A DNA stretch of 64,000 bases from Bordetella parapertussis (GTDB taxonomy: Bacteria; Pseudomonadota; Gammaproteobacteria; Burkholderiales; Burkholderiaceae_C), in NCBI GenBank assembly GCA_945873925.1, contig CAMCES010000001.1:1-64000 (forward strand). Direction: 5' to 3'. Every line of letters begins with the position of its first letter. The first letter of the stretch is position 1. Both the position numbers and the translations under genes were made by a program. The notes under the pieces are model-generated. The model ran no database searches. It was not told the origin of the DNA and was given only the letters and a program-made list of their open reading frames with translations. Below are positions 1 through 8,231 of this stretch, piece by piece.

Positions 1-1125
1 GGCACAGCCAACAGCGTTCCCCGTGAAGATGGTTTTGATATCGTGGTGGCCTCAGAAGTGATGGCTATCTTTTGCTTAGCCACAAGCTTGTCAGATCTCA
101 AGCATCGGTTGGGTCGTATTGTCGTGGCTTACAACACCGAAGGCGCGCCCGTGCTGGCCAGTGATTTGCAAGCCCATGGCGCGATGACCGCCTTGCTCAA
201 GGATGCATTGGCGCCCAACATCGCGCAGACCCTGGAGAACAACCTGGCTTTCATCCATGGGGGTCCATTTGCCAATATTGCACACGGTTGCAATTCGGTG
301 ATCGCCACCACCACCGCCATGAAACTCGCTGATTACGTGGTCACCGAGGCCGGTTTCGGGGCGGATTTGGGTGCGGAAAAATTCATTGACATCAAATGCC
401 GCAAAGCAGGGCTCAAGCCCTCTGCTGTGGTGCTGGTGGCGACGGTTCGTGCCCTTAAATACCACGGCGGCGTTGCAGTCAAAGAACTGGGCTCTGAAAA
501 CCTGCAAGCTTTGCAACAAGGCATGGTCAATTTAGAGCGACATCTGAAAAACATCCGCACCCACTATGGCTTGCCTTGTGTGGTTGCCATCAACCACCGC
601 ACCGAGGACACGGCCGCCGAGGTCGCATTGCTGGAGAAAACCTGCGCGCAGTATGGTGCGCAGGTGGTGGTGGCCAAGCACTGGGCCCAGGGAGGTGCGG
701 GCGCGGTCGAATTGGCAAATGCCGTGGTGGCTTTGTGTGATAGCCCCAACCAGTTTCAGTTTGTCTACAGCGAACAAGCCACTTTGTGGGAGAAAGCCCA
801 AACCATTGCGCAAAAAATTTATGGCGCCCAGGGCATCTCGGCTGACGCCAAAATCCGCACCCAAATTGAACAACTGCAATCCCAGGGTTACGGGCATTTT
901 CCGGTGTGCATTGCGAAAACCCAATACTCCTTTTCAACCGACCCCAAGCAACTTGGTGCGCCAGAGGGGCACATCATGAACATCCGCGAAGTGCGTCTGG
1001 CAGCAGGCGCTGAGTTTGTGGTCATGGTGTGCGGCGACGTCATGACCATGCCTGGCTTACCCAAAGTACCCTCCGCCCACGCCATCGACGTGGATGCGCA
1101 GGGCAATATCGTTGGTTTGTTTTGA
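1..1125 (+). CDS. fhs: Formate--tetrahydrofolate ligase, C-terminal part (5' end outside window)
   Basis: This is the last 374 codons of an ATP-dependent formate--tetrahydrofolate ligase, which makes 10-formyl-tetrahydrofolate in cytoplasmic one-carbon metabolism. The reading frame is open from base 1, so the gene begins before the window. The family is usually about 555-560 residues, so roughly a third is missing, including the expected ATP-binding P-loop. The visible part begins with the conserved stretch FDIVVASEVMAIF and continues through TEAGFGADLGAEKF and the C-terminal MNIREVRLAAGAEFVV, all typical of Fhs. An in-frame ATG at 61 is internal and is not the start. No terminator was seen downstream; the peroxidase gene follows after 8 bases. 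Family assignment is firm; regulation cannot be judged. Confidence 0.95.
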   Translation, partial: GTANSVPREDGFDIVVASEVMAIFCLATSLSDLKHRLGRIVVAYNTEGAPVLASDLQAHGAMTALLKDALAPNIAQTLENNLAFIHGGPFANIAHGCNSVIATTTAMKLADYVVTEAGFGADLGAEKFIDIKCRKAGLKPSAVVLVATVRALKYHGGVAVKELGSENLQALQQGMVNLERHLKNIRTHYGLPCVVAINHRTEDTAAEVALLEKTCAQYGAQVVVAKHWAQGGAGAVELANAVVALCDSPNQFQFVYSEQATLWEKAQTIAQKIYGAQGISADAKIRTQIEQLQSQGYGHFPVCIAKTQYSFSTDPKQLGAPEGHIMNIREVRLAAGAEFVVMVCGDVMTMPGLPKVPSAHAIDVDAQGNIVGLF

Positions 1126-1133
1126 AATCAAGC

Positions 1134-2198
1134 ATGATGAAGATCCCACTGAAACAGTTCGTCAAAGCGTCCTTCGCCACAGCAGTGCTGGCATTGGCAT
1201 GGCCCTTGAATGCAGCCGATGCGGACCGAGCCTTGTTGGACAAAGCCAAAGCCTTGTTCAAGCCTCTGCCAGCTTCATCCGCTTTGGAAAACACCCCCCT
1301 CACGCCTTCACGGGTGGCCTTGGGCAAAGCCTTGTTTTTTGAAACCCGTGTATCCAACGATGGTCGTTTGGCTTGTTCCACCTGCCACAACCCGGCTTAC
1401 CACGGCGCGGACTCATTGGCCTTGTCCGTGGGCATCAATGGCAAGGTTTTGCCCCGCAATGCGCACACGGTGTTCAACACCTCCTTGTTGGTGGCGCAGC
1501 ACTACGGTGGTAACCGCGAAAGTGTGGAAGAGCAGGCTGTCAAGGCGCTGCTCAGTCCCTTGGCCTATGGCAACACCAGCTACGAGCAAGTGGAACAAAA
1601 ACTGGCACAACTGGGCTACCAATCCTGGTTTGACAAGGCGTATCCGGGCGAAGCCAAGTCCTTGAGCGTGGAGAACTGGGGCAAAGCCATTGGCGCTTAT
1701 GAAAGAACTTTGCTCACGCCCTCGGCTTTTGACAAGTTCCTCAAAGGCAACACCAAAGCCTTGTCCCCTCAAGCCAAGAAGGGCCTGGACAAATTCATCG
1801 ACACGGGTTGTTCGGGTTGCCACAATGGTGTGACGGTCGGCGGTCAGAGCTATCAAAAATTTGGCATCACCCAAGACTATTGGAAACTCACTGGCAGCAC
1901 TGAGAAAGAGATTTTCAAAGGCCACGACAAAGGCCGCTTCCACGACACCAAGAACGAGGCAGACGCCTACATGTTCAAAGTGCCTCAGTTGCGCAATGTG
2001 GCGGCCACGCCGCCTTATTTCCATGACGGCTCTGTGGCCACTTTGCCCCAAGCGGTGCGCATCATGGGTGAGTTGCAACTGGGTAAAACCTTGAGAGATG
2101 ACGATGTCACTTTGATTGTGGCCTTCCTCGAAAGCCTCACTGGCGATGTGCCAGCCGATTTCGCCAAAGTGCCCCTCTTGCCTGTTGCACCTCATTGA
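1134..2198 (+). CDS. Di-haem cytochrome c peroxidase (CcpA/MauG family), periplasmic
   Basis: The product (354 residues from ATG 1134; ATG 1137 is equally possible) begins with a signal peptide ending near ALAWPLNAADA. It carries two c-type haem sites, CSTCH at residues 81-85 and CSGCH at 226-230, as in bacterial di-haem peroxidases that reduce hydrogen peroxide in the periplasm with electrons from cytochrome c. The motifs SNDGRLACSTCH and TPPYFHDGSVATLPQAV are typical of this family. MauG-like enzymes share the fold, so peroxidase activity is inferred. A longer reading frame runs upstream to 1029 but would overlap fhs, and the signal peptide supports the start at 1134/1137. The stop overlaps the next start by one base, so the two genes are probably translated together. 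Confidence 0.9.
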   Translation: MMKIPLKQFVKASFATAVLALAWPLNAADADRALLDKAKALFKPLPASSALENTPLTPSRVALGKALFFETRVSNDGRLACSTCHNPAYHGADSLALSVGINGKVLPRNAHTVFNTSLLVAQHYGGNRESVEEQAVKALLSPLAYGNTSYEQVEQKLAQLGYQSWFDKAYPGEAKSLSVENWGKAIGAYERTLLTPSAFDKFLKGNTKALSPQAKKGLDKFIDTGCSGCHNGVTVGGQSYQKFGITQDYWKLTGSTEKEIFKGHDKGRFHDTKNEADAYMFKVPQLRNVAATPPYFHDGSVATLPQAVRIMGELQLGKTLRDDDVTLIVAFLESLTGDVPADFAKVPLLPVAPH

Positions 2199-2593
2199 TG
2201 CGTGTAGGGCTTTGTTGCTTGCTCATAGGCATGGCGTCGCAGGCCCAAGCTGCCTGGACCTATCTGGGCAGCTTGGACGGCGACACGGTGTTGATCGACA
2301 AATCCACCTTGGTTCAAAAAAAACGAAACGCCACCATCTGGATGCTGACCAACTACGGCAGCCCCACAGCGCAAGAGGTGTTGTCGGTCTCCAAATGGGT
2401 TGAGTTTGATTGCGATAAAAACAAATACCGTTTTTTAGCTGTTTACGGCTATGAAGGCCAAATGCAAACCGGCGCGCGGTTGTTTGCCAACCCCAACACA
2501 GGCAATAACTGGGGCAATGTTGAGTACGGCAGTATTTTCAAAAGCATCCAAAATATAGCCTGTTTGCGTTACCCCTTGCTGCCCAAGCGATGA
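2198..2593 (+). CDS. Small secreted protein, surface-adhesin E-like
   Basis: A 131-residue protein with an N-terminal signal peptide (MRVGLCCLLIGMASQAQA) followed by a single small domain. The pattern WTYLGSLDGDTVLIDKSTL, then WVEFDCDKNKYRF and a final conserved Cys, resembles the surface-adhesin protein E-like domain found in many short exported betaproteobacterial proteins. The role of these proteins is mostly unknown, and adhesion is only a family name here. The ATG overlaps the peroxidase stop codon (TGATG), which implies translational coupling with a periplasmic redox enzyme; a TTG one codon upstream is less likely. It ends 25 bases before the convergent ParA gene. Confidence 0.65.
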   Translation: MRVGLCCLLIGMASQAQAAWTYLGSLDGDTVLIDKSTLVQKKRNATIWMLTNYGSPTAQEVLSVSKWVEFDCDKNKYRFLAVYGYEGQMQTGARLFANPNTGNNWGNVEYGSIFKSIQNIACLRYPLLPKR

Positions 2594-2618
2594 AAGAGGT
2601 GGCAAATTGATAGGCTGA

Positions 2619-3242
2619 TCAGCTCTCGAGCCAATGACAAATGGCTTGCCACTGTTGCAGGTCTTTCTCGACCTTGCTGGCCGAGATGTCAAACAAACTC
2701 AGCCCGTGTGCTGCCAAGTGCAGGTAGTACTGGGTGTCGCGCAGAAAGCTGATGATCGGGACATCCAAGGTGTCCATGAATTCCCGCAGCTTGCTGGCAG
2801 CGATGGTGCGCTCATCGACCCGCATGCCAATGATGCCCAATTTGGTTTTACTGCCCTTGATGACATCCCGCAGTTGAGTGATGAAGGCTTGCGCGGCATA
2901 CATGTCAAAGATGCTGGGCATGATCGGGATCATGACTTTGTCAGCACGAGAAATCACCTCTTTGAAGCGCCAGCCACCCAGACCACCGGGCGTGTCAATC
3001 ACCACATGGGTCGTTCCGCGTGGGGGCTTGGCTGTCAAGACCAAATCGGCTTGCAACTCCCAGGTAGAGATCGCGGCCACTTCGGGTGGTCGCAAATCCA
3101 ACCACAATTTCGAAGATTGCTGCACATCCGCATCCCCGAGCATGACCACATGCCCTCTCGTGGCGAAATATCCTGCCACATTGGTTGACAAAGTTGACTT
3201 ACCCGACCCCCCCTTTGGGTTAGCGATCACCATGATTGGCAT
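2619..3242 (-). CDS. ParA-family ATPase without a ParB partner
   Basis: A 207-residue ParA/MinD-type ATPase. The deviant Walker A motif KGGSGKST is at residues 10-17, and a Walker B-like segment THVVIDTPGG follows. The length is that of small orphan ParA or MipZ-like proteins, which position cargo or chromosomal regions on the nucleoid or membrane; it lacks the N-terminal HTH of plasmid ParA. No ParB-like gene or parS-like repeat was seen nearby, so a role in plasmid or chromosome partitioning is not supported. The start lies 1 base after the stop codon of the lipoprotein gene upstream, so the two form an operon. The cellular cargo is unknown. Confidence 0.85.
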   Translation of the reverse strand: MPIMVIANPKGGSGKSTLSTNVAGYFATRGHVVMLGDADVQQSSKLWLDLRPPEVAAISTWELQADLVLTAKPPRGTTHVVIDTPGGLGGWRFKEVISRADKVMIPIMPSIFDMYAAQAFITQLRDVIKGSKTKLGIIGMRVDERTIAASKLREFMDTLDVPIISFLRDTQYYLHLAAHGLSLFDISASKVEKDLQQWQAICHWLES

Positions 3243-3243
3243 A

Positions 3244-3912
3244 TCAGTACAAATCCCAGCCTTGACCGTTTCGGCAATGGGTCAAGGCTTGGTTGAACAA
3301 GGCCTGACCCTGTTGAATACCCGCGGTGGACAACAGGTACTGGCGTAGCGGCATCATATCCACAGACCGGGCGCAATCGAAACCTTTGCCTCGTTCACCA
3401 CTGAGGTGGATAACGACCCGGCCATTGGCTTGAATTTGCTTGCGCTGAGCGCCCAAATAAGCCACGGCGCAGGCTGATTCACAAACTTGTCCCTCGGTCA
3501 CGATCGCCTCGATACCCTTGGTTTGAAACCATTGACCCAACTGGGTGCCCAGCATCAACTCACCATGGGCCGAATTGAGGTAGACCGGGTTCACAACCCG
3601 TCTGCCATCTTTGCGTATGCATGGACTGAGGCTGTTCATCAAGCTGTTGAGTGTGCGCAAGCTGGTTTGGTGGATGGCCCCAGAAAACTCAACCATATCG
3701 AGCGAGCCCGATAAGCAATCTGGAAAGCGAAATTGGGTATGACGAGCCTCAAAATCCGCGCCTTGAACTGCGCTCAGTACCCGTATATTGGCGCTGGGGT
3801 AGCCGTAGCTGCTCGAACCCAAAACCACGTGGTGAGCTTCCGGGGTGGGTGTGGCACAGCCCAGCAACGCCAGCAGACCAGGCAAAAGCAGACGAGGGGT
3901 GAGTGACTTCAT
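3244..3912 (-). CDS. Predicted lipoprotein, ClpP/crotonase-like (COG3904-like)
   Basis: A 222-residue exported protein. The N-terminus has a lipoprotein signal with lipobox LLGC (Cys19). The segment GQVCESACAVAYLGAQRKQI (Ser146 flanked by Cys144 and Cys148), followed by RVVIHLSGERG, resembles predicted periplasmic proteins with a ClpP/crotonase-like fold in which a Ser inside CxSAC is the presumed nucleophile. Protease activity has not been shown for this group as far as I know, so it remains a guess. The gene is the first of a two-gene unit with the ParA-like ATPase, separated by 1 base. Pairing an envelope lipoprotein with a cytoplasmic ParA is unusual. The ATG at 3912 directly precedes a good signal peptide. 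Confidence 0.6.
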   Translation of the reverse strand: MKSLTPRLLLPGLLALLGCATPTPEAHHVVLGSSSYGYPSANIRVLSAVQGADFEARHTQFRFPDCLSGSLDMVEFSGAIHQTSLRTLNSLMNSLSPCIRKDGRRVVNPVYLNSAHGELMLGTQLGQWFQTKGIEAIVTEGQVCESACAVAYLGAQRKQIQANGRVVIHLSGERGKGFDCARSVDMMPLRQYLLSTAGIQQGQALFNQALTHCRNGQGWDLY

Positions 3913-3996
3913 GAGAAACCTTTAGGCAGAGAAAATCAAATCGATCATCAGATTGTCGACCCGGCTGACCCAAACTTGAGCCGCTTCCATGAAAAA

Positions 3997-4014
3997 GCCG
4001 CCCCGAAGGGCGGC
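3997..4014 (-). terminator. Intrinsic terminator of the lactate permease gene
   Basis: A perfect 7-bp GC stem (GCCGCCC/GGGCGGC) with a 4-base loop lies 19 bases beyond the permease stop codon. On the minus strand it is followed by a T-run (the AAAAA at 3992-3996 on the plus strand), the arrangement of a Rho-independent terminator for leftward transcription. Confidence 0.8.
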
Positions 4015-4033
4015 CCATGGTTTTGCCTTGAGG

Positions 4034-5695
4034 TCAGTCGACAACCATCAGGGTGAACGGGAACACATAGGCTTGCAAGGTCACCAAAATTCCGACCAGA
4101 CAGGCCAGTGCAATGGAGTGGAAGAACACATAGCGAAGGATGTCCCCTTCATGGTTGAACCAACGGGTGGCGGTCGAGGCCACCACGATGGATTGGGCAT
4201 CAATCATCTTGCCCATGACTCCACCGGAGCTGTTGGCCGCGCCCATCAAGTTGGGGGACAAACCGAGTTGTTCAGCGGCGACTTTTTGCATCCCACCAAA
4301 CAGCACGTTGGAAGCCGTGTCAGAGCCAGTGAGGGCCACGCCCAGCCAGCCCATCAAGGTGCCAAAGAAGGGGTAGAACACGCCGGTGTTGGCAAAGGCC
4401 AGGCCCAAGGTGGTGTCTGTGCCTGAATAGCGGGTGAGGTAACCCAATGCCAACATCAACACGATGGTAATGAGTGAATAGCGAACCAGCCACAAGGTGG
4501 AGAAGAAAATCCGAACCATGTTGAGCGGGTTGTACTTCATGACCAAGCCACCAACGATGGCGGACAACAAAATACCGGTGCCGGTGGAGGACAACAGGTT
4601 GAGGGTGTAGATGGCGCTTTCGGTTTTAGGCGTTGGGACAACCGGTGGCATTTTTTCAATCAGGTTGTGCAAACCATCCATGGGAAATTGAGGCGCAAAG
4701 ATGGCGTTGAGGTAGGCTTTCACCGCTGGTAGGCCCCAAATGAAGATGAACACGGTCAGGATCGCCCATGGGGTCCAAGCACGGATGATGTCATCACGTG
4801 AATGAACCGTGACAGCGCGCGGTGCCTGCGCTTGGCCGCCAGTGGCTTCATGACCTTTCAAGGAAACAGATGTCCAAATCTGTTTGGGCTGCCAGTAGCG
4901 CAAGAAGGTGACCAAAGAGGCCATGCTGACCACCGCGGCAATGATGTCAACCAACTCTGGGCCGATGTAGTTTGAAACCAAAAACTGCATGATCGCAAAG
5001 CTCAGACCTGTGACCAAAATAGCTGGCCAAACTTCCCACATGGCACGGCGTCCAGCAAAGGCCCAGATCAACCAGAAAGGCACCAGCAACGAGAAGAAGG
5101 GCAGCTGGCGACCGACCATCATCGAGACTTCCATGGCGTCATAGCCGTGCACTTTGGCCAAAGTGATGATTGGGGTTCCCAGGGCGCCGAAGGCCACCGG
5201 CGCGGTGTTGGCAATCAGTGACAAGCCCGAAGCGGCCAGGGGTGAGAAGCCCAGGCCAATCAAAATCGCGGCGGTAACGGCCACCGGCGTACCAAAACCA
5301 GCGGCACCTTCGAAGAAAGCACCAAACGCGAAAGCGATCAACAGCAACTGCAGGCGACGGTCTTCGGTGATGCCGGCGATCGAATCTTGCAGGACCTTGA
5401 AGCTGCCGTTTTGTTCAGTGAGTTGGTGCAAGAAGATGATGTTGAGCACAATCCAGCCGATCGGCAGCAAGCCAGTCAAACCGCCGTACAGGGCAGCGTT
5501 GGCTGCCATTTCGCTGGGCATGCCATAGACCAAGATGGCGATCACCAGGGCGGCTAACAAACCAGCGCCTGCAGCAATATGTGCTTTCAAATGGAAGAAA
5601 CCCAAACCCGCCAACATGACCACCACAGGCACCGAGGCCAGCAGGGTGGATAAAAACATGTTGCCCAAGGGGTCGTATATTTGCTGCCACACCAT
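4034..5695 (-). CDS. lldP: L-lactate permease (LctP/LldP family)
   Basis: A 553-residue, very hydrophobic integral membrane protein of the lactate permease family, which imports lactate (and often glycolate) with protons. The N-terminus MVWQQIYDPLGN, the segment GAAGFGTPVAVTAAILIGLG and the C-terminal SSGGVMGKMIDAQSIVVAST are hallmarks of the family; the length matches the usual 545-560. The start at 5695 is preceded by a GGAG ribosome site; an upstream extension of 30 codons in the same frame lacks family resemblance and would cover the promoter. A TATAAT box and a palindrome lie just upstream, and an intrinsic terminator lies downstream, so it is probably a single-gene unit. No lactate dehydrogenase gene is adjacent. 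Confidence 0.93.
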   Translation of the reverse strand: MVWQQIYDPLGNMFLSTLLASVPVVVMLAGLGFFHLKAHIAAGAGLLAALVIAILVYGMPSEMAANAALYGGLTGLLPIGWIVLNIIFLHQLTEQNGSFKVLQDSIAGITEDRRLQLLLIAFAFGAFFEGAAGFGTPVAVTAAILIGLGFSPLAASGLSLIANTAPVAFGALGTPIITLAKVHGYDAMEVSMMVGRQLPFFSLLVPFWLIWAFAGRRAMWEVWPAILVTGLSFAIMQFLVSNYIGPELVDIIAAVVSMASLVTFLRYWQPKQIWTSVSLKGHEATGGQAQAPRAVTVHSRDDIIRAWTPWAILTVFIFIWGLPAVKAYLNAIFAPQFPMDGLHNLIEKMPPVVPTPKTESAIYTLNLLSSTGTGILLSAIVGGLVMKYNPLNMVRIFFSTLWLVRYSLITIVLMLALGYLTRYSGTDTTLGLAFANTGVFYPFFGTLMGWLGVALTGSDTASNVLFGGMQKVAAEQLGLSPNLMGAANSSGGVMGKMIDAQSIVVASTATRWFNHEGDILRYVFFHSIALACLVGILVTLQAYVFPFTLMVVD

Positions 5696-5722
5696 GAGAT
5701 CATCTCCAAAACGAAAAATTAA

Positions 5723-5753
5723 ATTATAGAAACACCCGCACAAGGGTATACCC
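5723..5753 (-). promoter_or_regulatory. Putative lldP promoter (-10) with palindromic operator GGGTATACCC
   Basis: On the minus strand a perfect TATAAT lies at 5728-5723, 27 bases upstream of the permease ATG. The expected -35 position is occupied by a perfect 10-base palindrome, GGGTATACCC (5744-5753), rather than by a TTGACA-like hexamer. That layout suggests a regulator-controlled promoter. GntR/FadR-family regulators such as LldR and PdhR use operators with GGT and ACC half-sites, so a regulator of that kind is possible, but none is encoded here. The palindrome also lies 24 bases before the divergent acyl-CoA dehydrogenase ATG and could affect both genes. Confidence 0.5.
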
Positions 5754-5776
5754 CTGAATCCCAAAAGTGAACCAAC

Positions 5777-6937
5777 ATGATTCAAAGAACTTTATTTGCG
5801 CCAGACCACGAAACTTTTCGTGACAGTTTCAAGCGTTTCATGACCGCTGAAATCGCGCCTTTCCATGCCCAATGGGAAGGGCAGGGCTATGTTGACAAAG
5901 CGGTTTGGCGCAAAGCCGGTGACCTTGGCTTTTTGTGCATGAGCTTGCCAGCGTCGCTGGGTGGATCAGATGCAGACAAGTTGTATTCCATCATCCAGAT
6001 GGAGGAGTTGAGTGCGGCAGGCTTCAGCGGTATCGGCTTTGGCTTGCACTCTGAAATTGTGGCGCCCTATTTGATGCACTATGGCACGGCCGCGCAGCAA
6101 GCCAAATACCTGCCACGTTTGGCCAGCGGCGAGATGGTGGGGGCGATCGCCATGACCGAACCCGCAGCAGGCAGCGATTTGCAGGGCATCCAAACCACGG
6201 CGCGCCAACAAGGCGACGGCAGTTTTCTGCTCAACGGCAGCAAAACCTACATCACCAATGGCTGGCATTCAGACTTGGTGATTGTGGTGGCCAAAACCAA
6301 TCCCAGTGCCGGCGCCAAGGGCACGAGCTTGTTGTTGCTGGAAGCCGGCACACCCGGCTTCACCAAAGGCAAGCCCTTGCACAAGCTGGGTTTGAAGGCG
6401 CAAGACACCTGCGAGCTGTTTTTCAACGATGTTCATCTGCCTGCTGACGCCTTGCTGGGTGGTGCCGATTACCTCAACAAAGGTTTCATCGGGCTGATGG
6501 AACAACTCCCCTGGGAACGCCTGCAAATCGCCATCGGTGCGGTGGCGGCTTCGCAAGCGGCCATCGGCTGGACCCTGGACTATGTGAAGCAGCGACAGGT
6601 GTTTGGCCAAGCCGTGTCAGCTTTCCAAAACACCCGTTTCAAGCTGGCCGAAATGCAAACCGAGGTGCAAATCGCGCAAGTGTTTGTGGATAAATGCACC
6701 GAGCTGCTGCTCAAAGACCAACTCGACACCGCCACGGCGAGCATGGCCAAGTACTGGTGTTCGGATTTGCAGTGCAAGGTGATGGACGAGTGCGTTCAGT
6801 TACACGGTGGCAGCGGCTACATGTGGGAATACCCGATCACCCGCGCTTATGCCGACGCGCGGGTGCAGCGCATTTATGGCGGCACCAACGAGATCATGAA
6901 AGAGGTGATCACCCGAAGCATGGGGCTGGGCAAATAA
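5777..6937 (+). CDS. Acyl-CoA dehydrogenase, LCAD/IVD-like
   Basis: A 386-residue FAD flavoenzyme that introduces a 2,3-double bond into acyl-CoA and passes electrons to ETF. Signature segments are AIAMTEPAAGSDLQGI, the FAD/substrate region YITNGWHSDLVIVVAKTN and the C-terminal IYGGTNEIMKEVITRSMG. The residue that is catalytic Glu in short- and medium-chain enzymes is Gly here (IYGGT); Glu247 in LPWERLQIA lies where long-chain and isovaleryl-CoA dehydrogenases carry their catalytic base, so I place it in that branch. Chain-length preference cannot be read reliably. It is transcribed divergently from the lactate permease across 81 bases and ends 3 bases from the convergent NUDIX gene. Confidence 0.9.
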   Translation: MIQRTLFAPDHETFRDSFKRFMTAEIAPFHAQWEGQGYVDKAVWRKAGDLGFLCMSLPASLGGSDADKLYSIIQMEELSAAGFSGIGFGLHSEIVAPYLMHYGTAAQQAKYLPRLASGEMVGAIAMTEPAAGSDLQGIQTTARQQGDGSFLLNGSKTYITNGWHSDLVIVVAKTNPSAGAKGTSLLLLEAGTPGFTKGKPLHKLGLKAQDTCELFFNDVHLPADALLGGADYLNKGFIGLMEQLPWERLQIAIGAVAASQAAIGWTLDYVKQRQVFGQAVSAFQNTRFKLAEMQTEVQIAQVFVDKCTELLLKDQLDTATASMAKYWCSDLQCKVMDECVQLHGGSGYMWEYPITRAYADARVQRIYGGTNEIMKEVITRSMGLGK

Positions 6938-6940
6938 GGC

Positions 6941-7495
6941 TCAATTGATGGTCAGGGTGTGAAAGCCAAAAGTTTGTTTGGCTTGGTCGGCGAAATACAG
7001 ACGCAGGGTTTCTTTGACGGTGCGAAAAGCCAAGTCGTCCCAAGGCACCTCATCTTGGGAAAACAGACGGGCTTCCATGGTCTCATGGCCTGGGTTGAGG
7101 CTGAGGTTACGCATGCTGGCGCGAAAGAAAAAGTGCACCTGCCCGACCCGTGGCACGTCAATCACAGAAAACAGCTCGTGCATGTCAATCTGAGCGCCAG
7201 CCTCTTCGTCGGTTTCACGCGCCGCGCCCTCGGCCAAGGTCTCGCGTAGTTCCATGAAGCCCGCAGGAAGTGTCCAAAAGCCTTTGCGCGGTTCGATGTT
7301 GCGTTTGCAAAGCAAAACCTTGCCCTCAAACACCGGAATGGTGCCGACCACATTCAAGGGGTTTTCGTAATGAACCGTGTGACAAGCTGGGCAGACAGCA
7401 CGCATGCGGGTGTCGCCATCGTCAGGCAAGCGTCGCACCACGGCGCTACCGCAGTTTTTGCAGTGTTTGATGGCACTGGACCAAGCGTTGTCCAT
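6941..7495 (-). CDS. NUDIX hydrolase with N-terminal zinc ribbon
   Basis: A 184-residue protein with two parts. The N-terminal zinc ribbon is formed by Cys12/Cys15 and Cys35/Cys38 (CKNC and CPAC). The NUDIX domain has its box at about residues 79-101 (GFMELRETLAEGAARETDEE), matching Gx5Ex7REUxEExGU. Such enzymes hydrolyse nucleoside diphosphates linked to another group; the ribbon recalls NudC-like NADH pyrophosphatases, but the NudC-specific extension is not evident, so the substrate is open. Initiation at 7495 keeps the ribbon intact; I see no better start. It is convergent with the acyl-CoA dehydrogenase gene and divergent from maiA. Confidence 0.87.
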   Translation of the reverse strand: MDNAWSSAIKHCKNCGSAVVRRLPDDGDTRMRAVCPACHTVHYENPLNVVGTIPVFEGKVLLCKRNIEPRKGFWTLPAGFMELRETLAEGAARETDEEAGAQIDMHELFSVIDVPRVGQVHFFFRASMRNLSLNPGHETMEARLFSQDEVPWDDLAFRTVKETLRLYFADQAKQTFGFHTLTIN

Positions 7496-7592
7496 GAAGT
7501 GACTTTCAGGCTAGCGGGCAAAACGGCCCTGGTGAGCAGTTTAGGCCAAGGCACCCGTACAGCCTCCGACATGACTTGTTATCCTTACGCGC

Positions 7593-8231
7593 ATGAAATT
7601 ACACAACTATTTCCGTTCCTCTGCGTCCTTTCGCGTGCGCATTGCCCTGGCCCTCAAGAGCCTGTCATACGAGTACCTGCCGGTGCATTTGCCCAAGGGA
7701 GAGCAATGCCAAGCCGCTTTCACCGAACTCAATGGCGACGCGCTGGTGCCCTTACTCGAGGTCGATGGCTTGCGCCTGACCCAGTCCATGGCGATCATCG
7801 AGTACCTGGATGAAACCCATCCCACGCCTGCTTTGCTGCCCGCTGATGCACCCGGCCGCGCCAGGGTCAGGGCCTTGTCTCAATCGATCGCCTGCGAAAT
7901 CCATCCGGTCAACAACCTGCGCATCTTGAAATACCTCAGCGGCACCTTGAAACTCGATGAAGACACCAAAAACACCTGGTACCGCCATTGGGTAGACCTG
8001 GGTTTGCAAGCGGTTGAAAAGCAGTTGTCCTTGCAACCGCACAACCGCTTTTGCCATGGCGATAAGCCCACCTTGGCCGACTGTGTCTTGGTGCCCCAGA
8101 TATTCAATGCGCAACGCTTCCGGGTCGATTTGAGTGGTTTTTCGCGCACCATGGCGGTGTTCGAGGCATGCATGGCCTTGCCCGCTTTCCAGCAGTCACA
8201 GCCCAGCGCTTGCCCTGACTTTGAGAACTGA
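7593..8231 (+). CDS. maiA: Maleylacetoacetate isomerase (zeta-class glutathione S-transferase)
   Basis: A 212-residue zeta-class GST. The glutathione-binding active-site segment SSASFRVRIALALK at residues 9-22 corresponds to the SSCSWRVRIAL motif of maleylacetoacetate isomerases, and QSMAIIEYLDETHP is the usual glutathione-contact region. The enzyme isomerises maleylacetoacetate to fumarylacetoacetate in tyrosine/homogentisate breakdown, or maleylpyruvate in the gentisate pathway. No other gene of either pathway is adjacent, so the exact substrate is inferred from the family. Length is normal. The next gene starts inside its last codons. Confidence 0.88.
   Translation: MKLHNYFRSSASFRVRIALALKSLSYEYLPVHLPKGEQCQAAFTELNGDALVPLLEVDGLRLTQSMAIIEYLDETHPTPALLPADAPGRARVRALSQSIACEIHPVNNLRILKYLSGTLKLDEDTKNTWYRHWVDLGLQAVEKQLSLQPHNRFCHGDKPTLADCVLVPQIFNAQRFRVDLSGFSRTMAVFEACMALPAFQQSQPSACPDFEN

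Noticed and set aside
2619..3912. Plasmid or chromosome partition locus
   Set aside because: Only a ParA-like ATPase is present; no ParB, parS-like repeats or replication genes were found.
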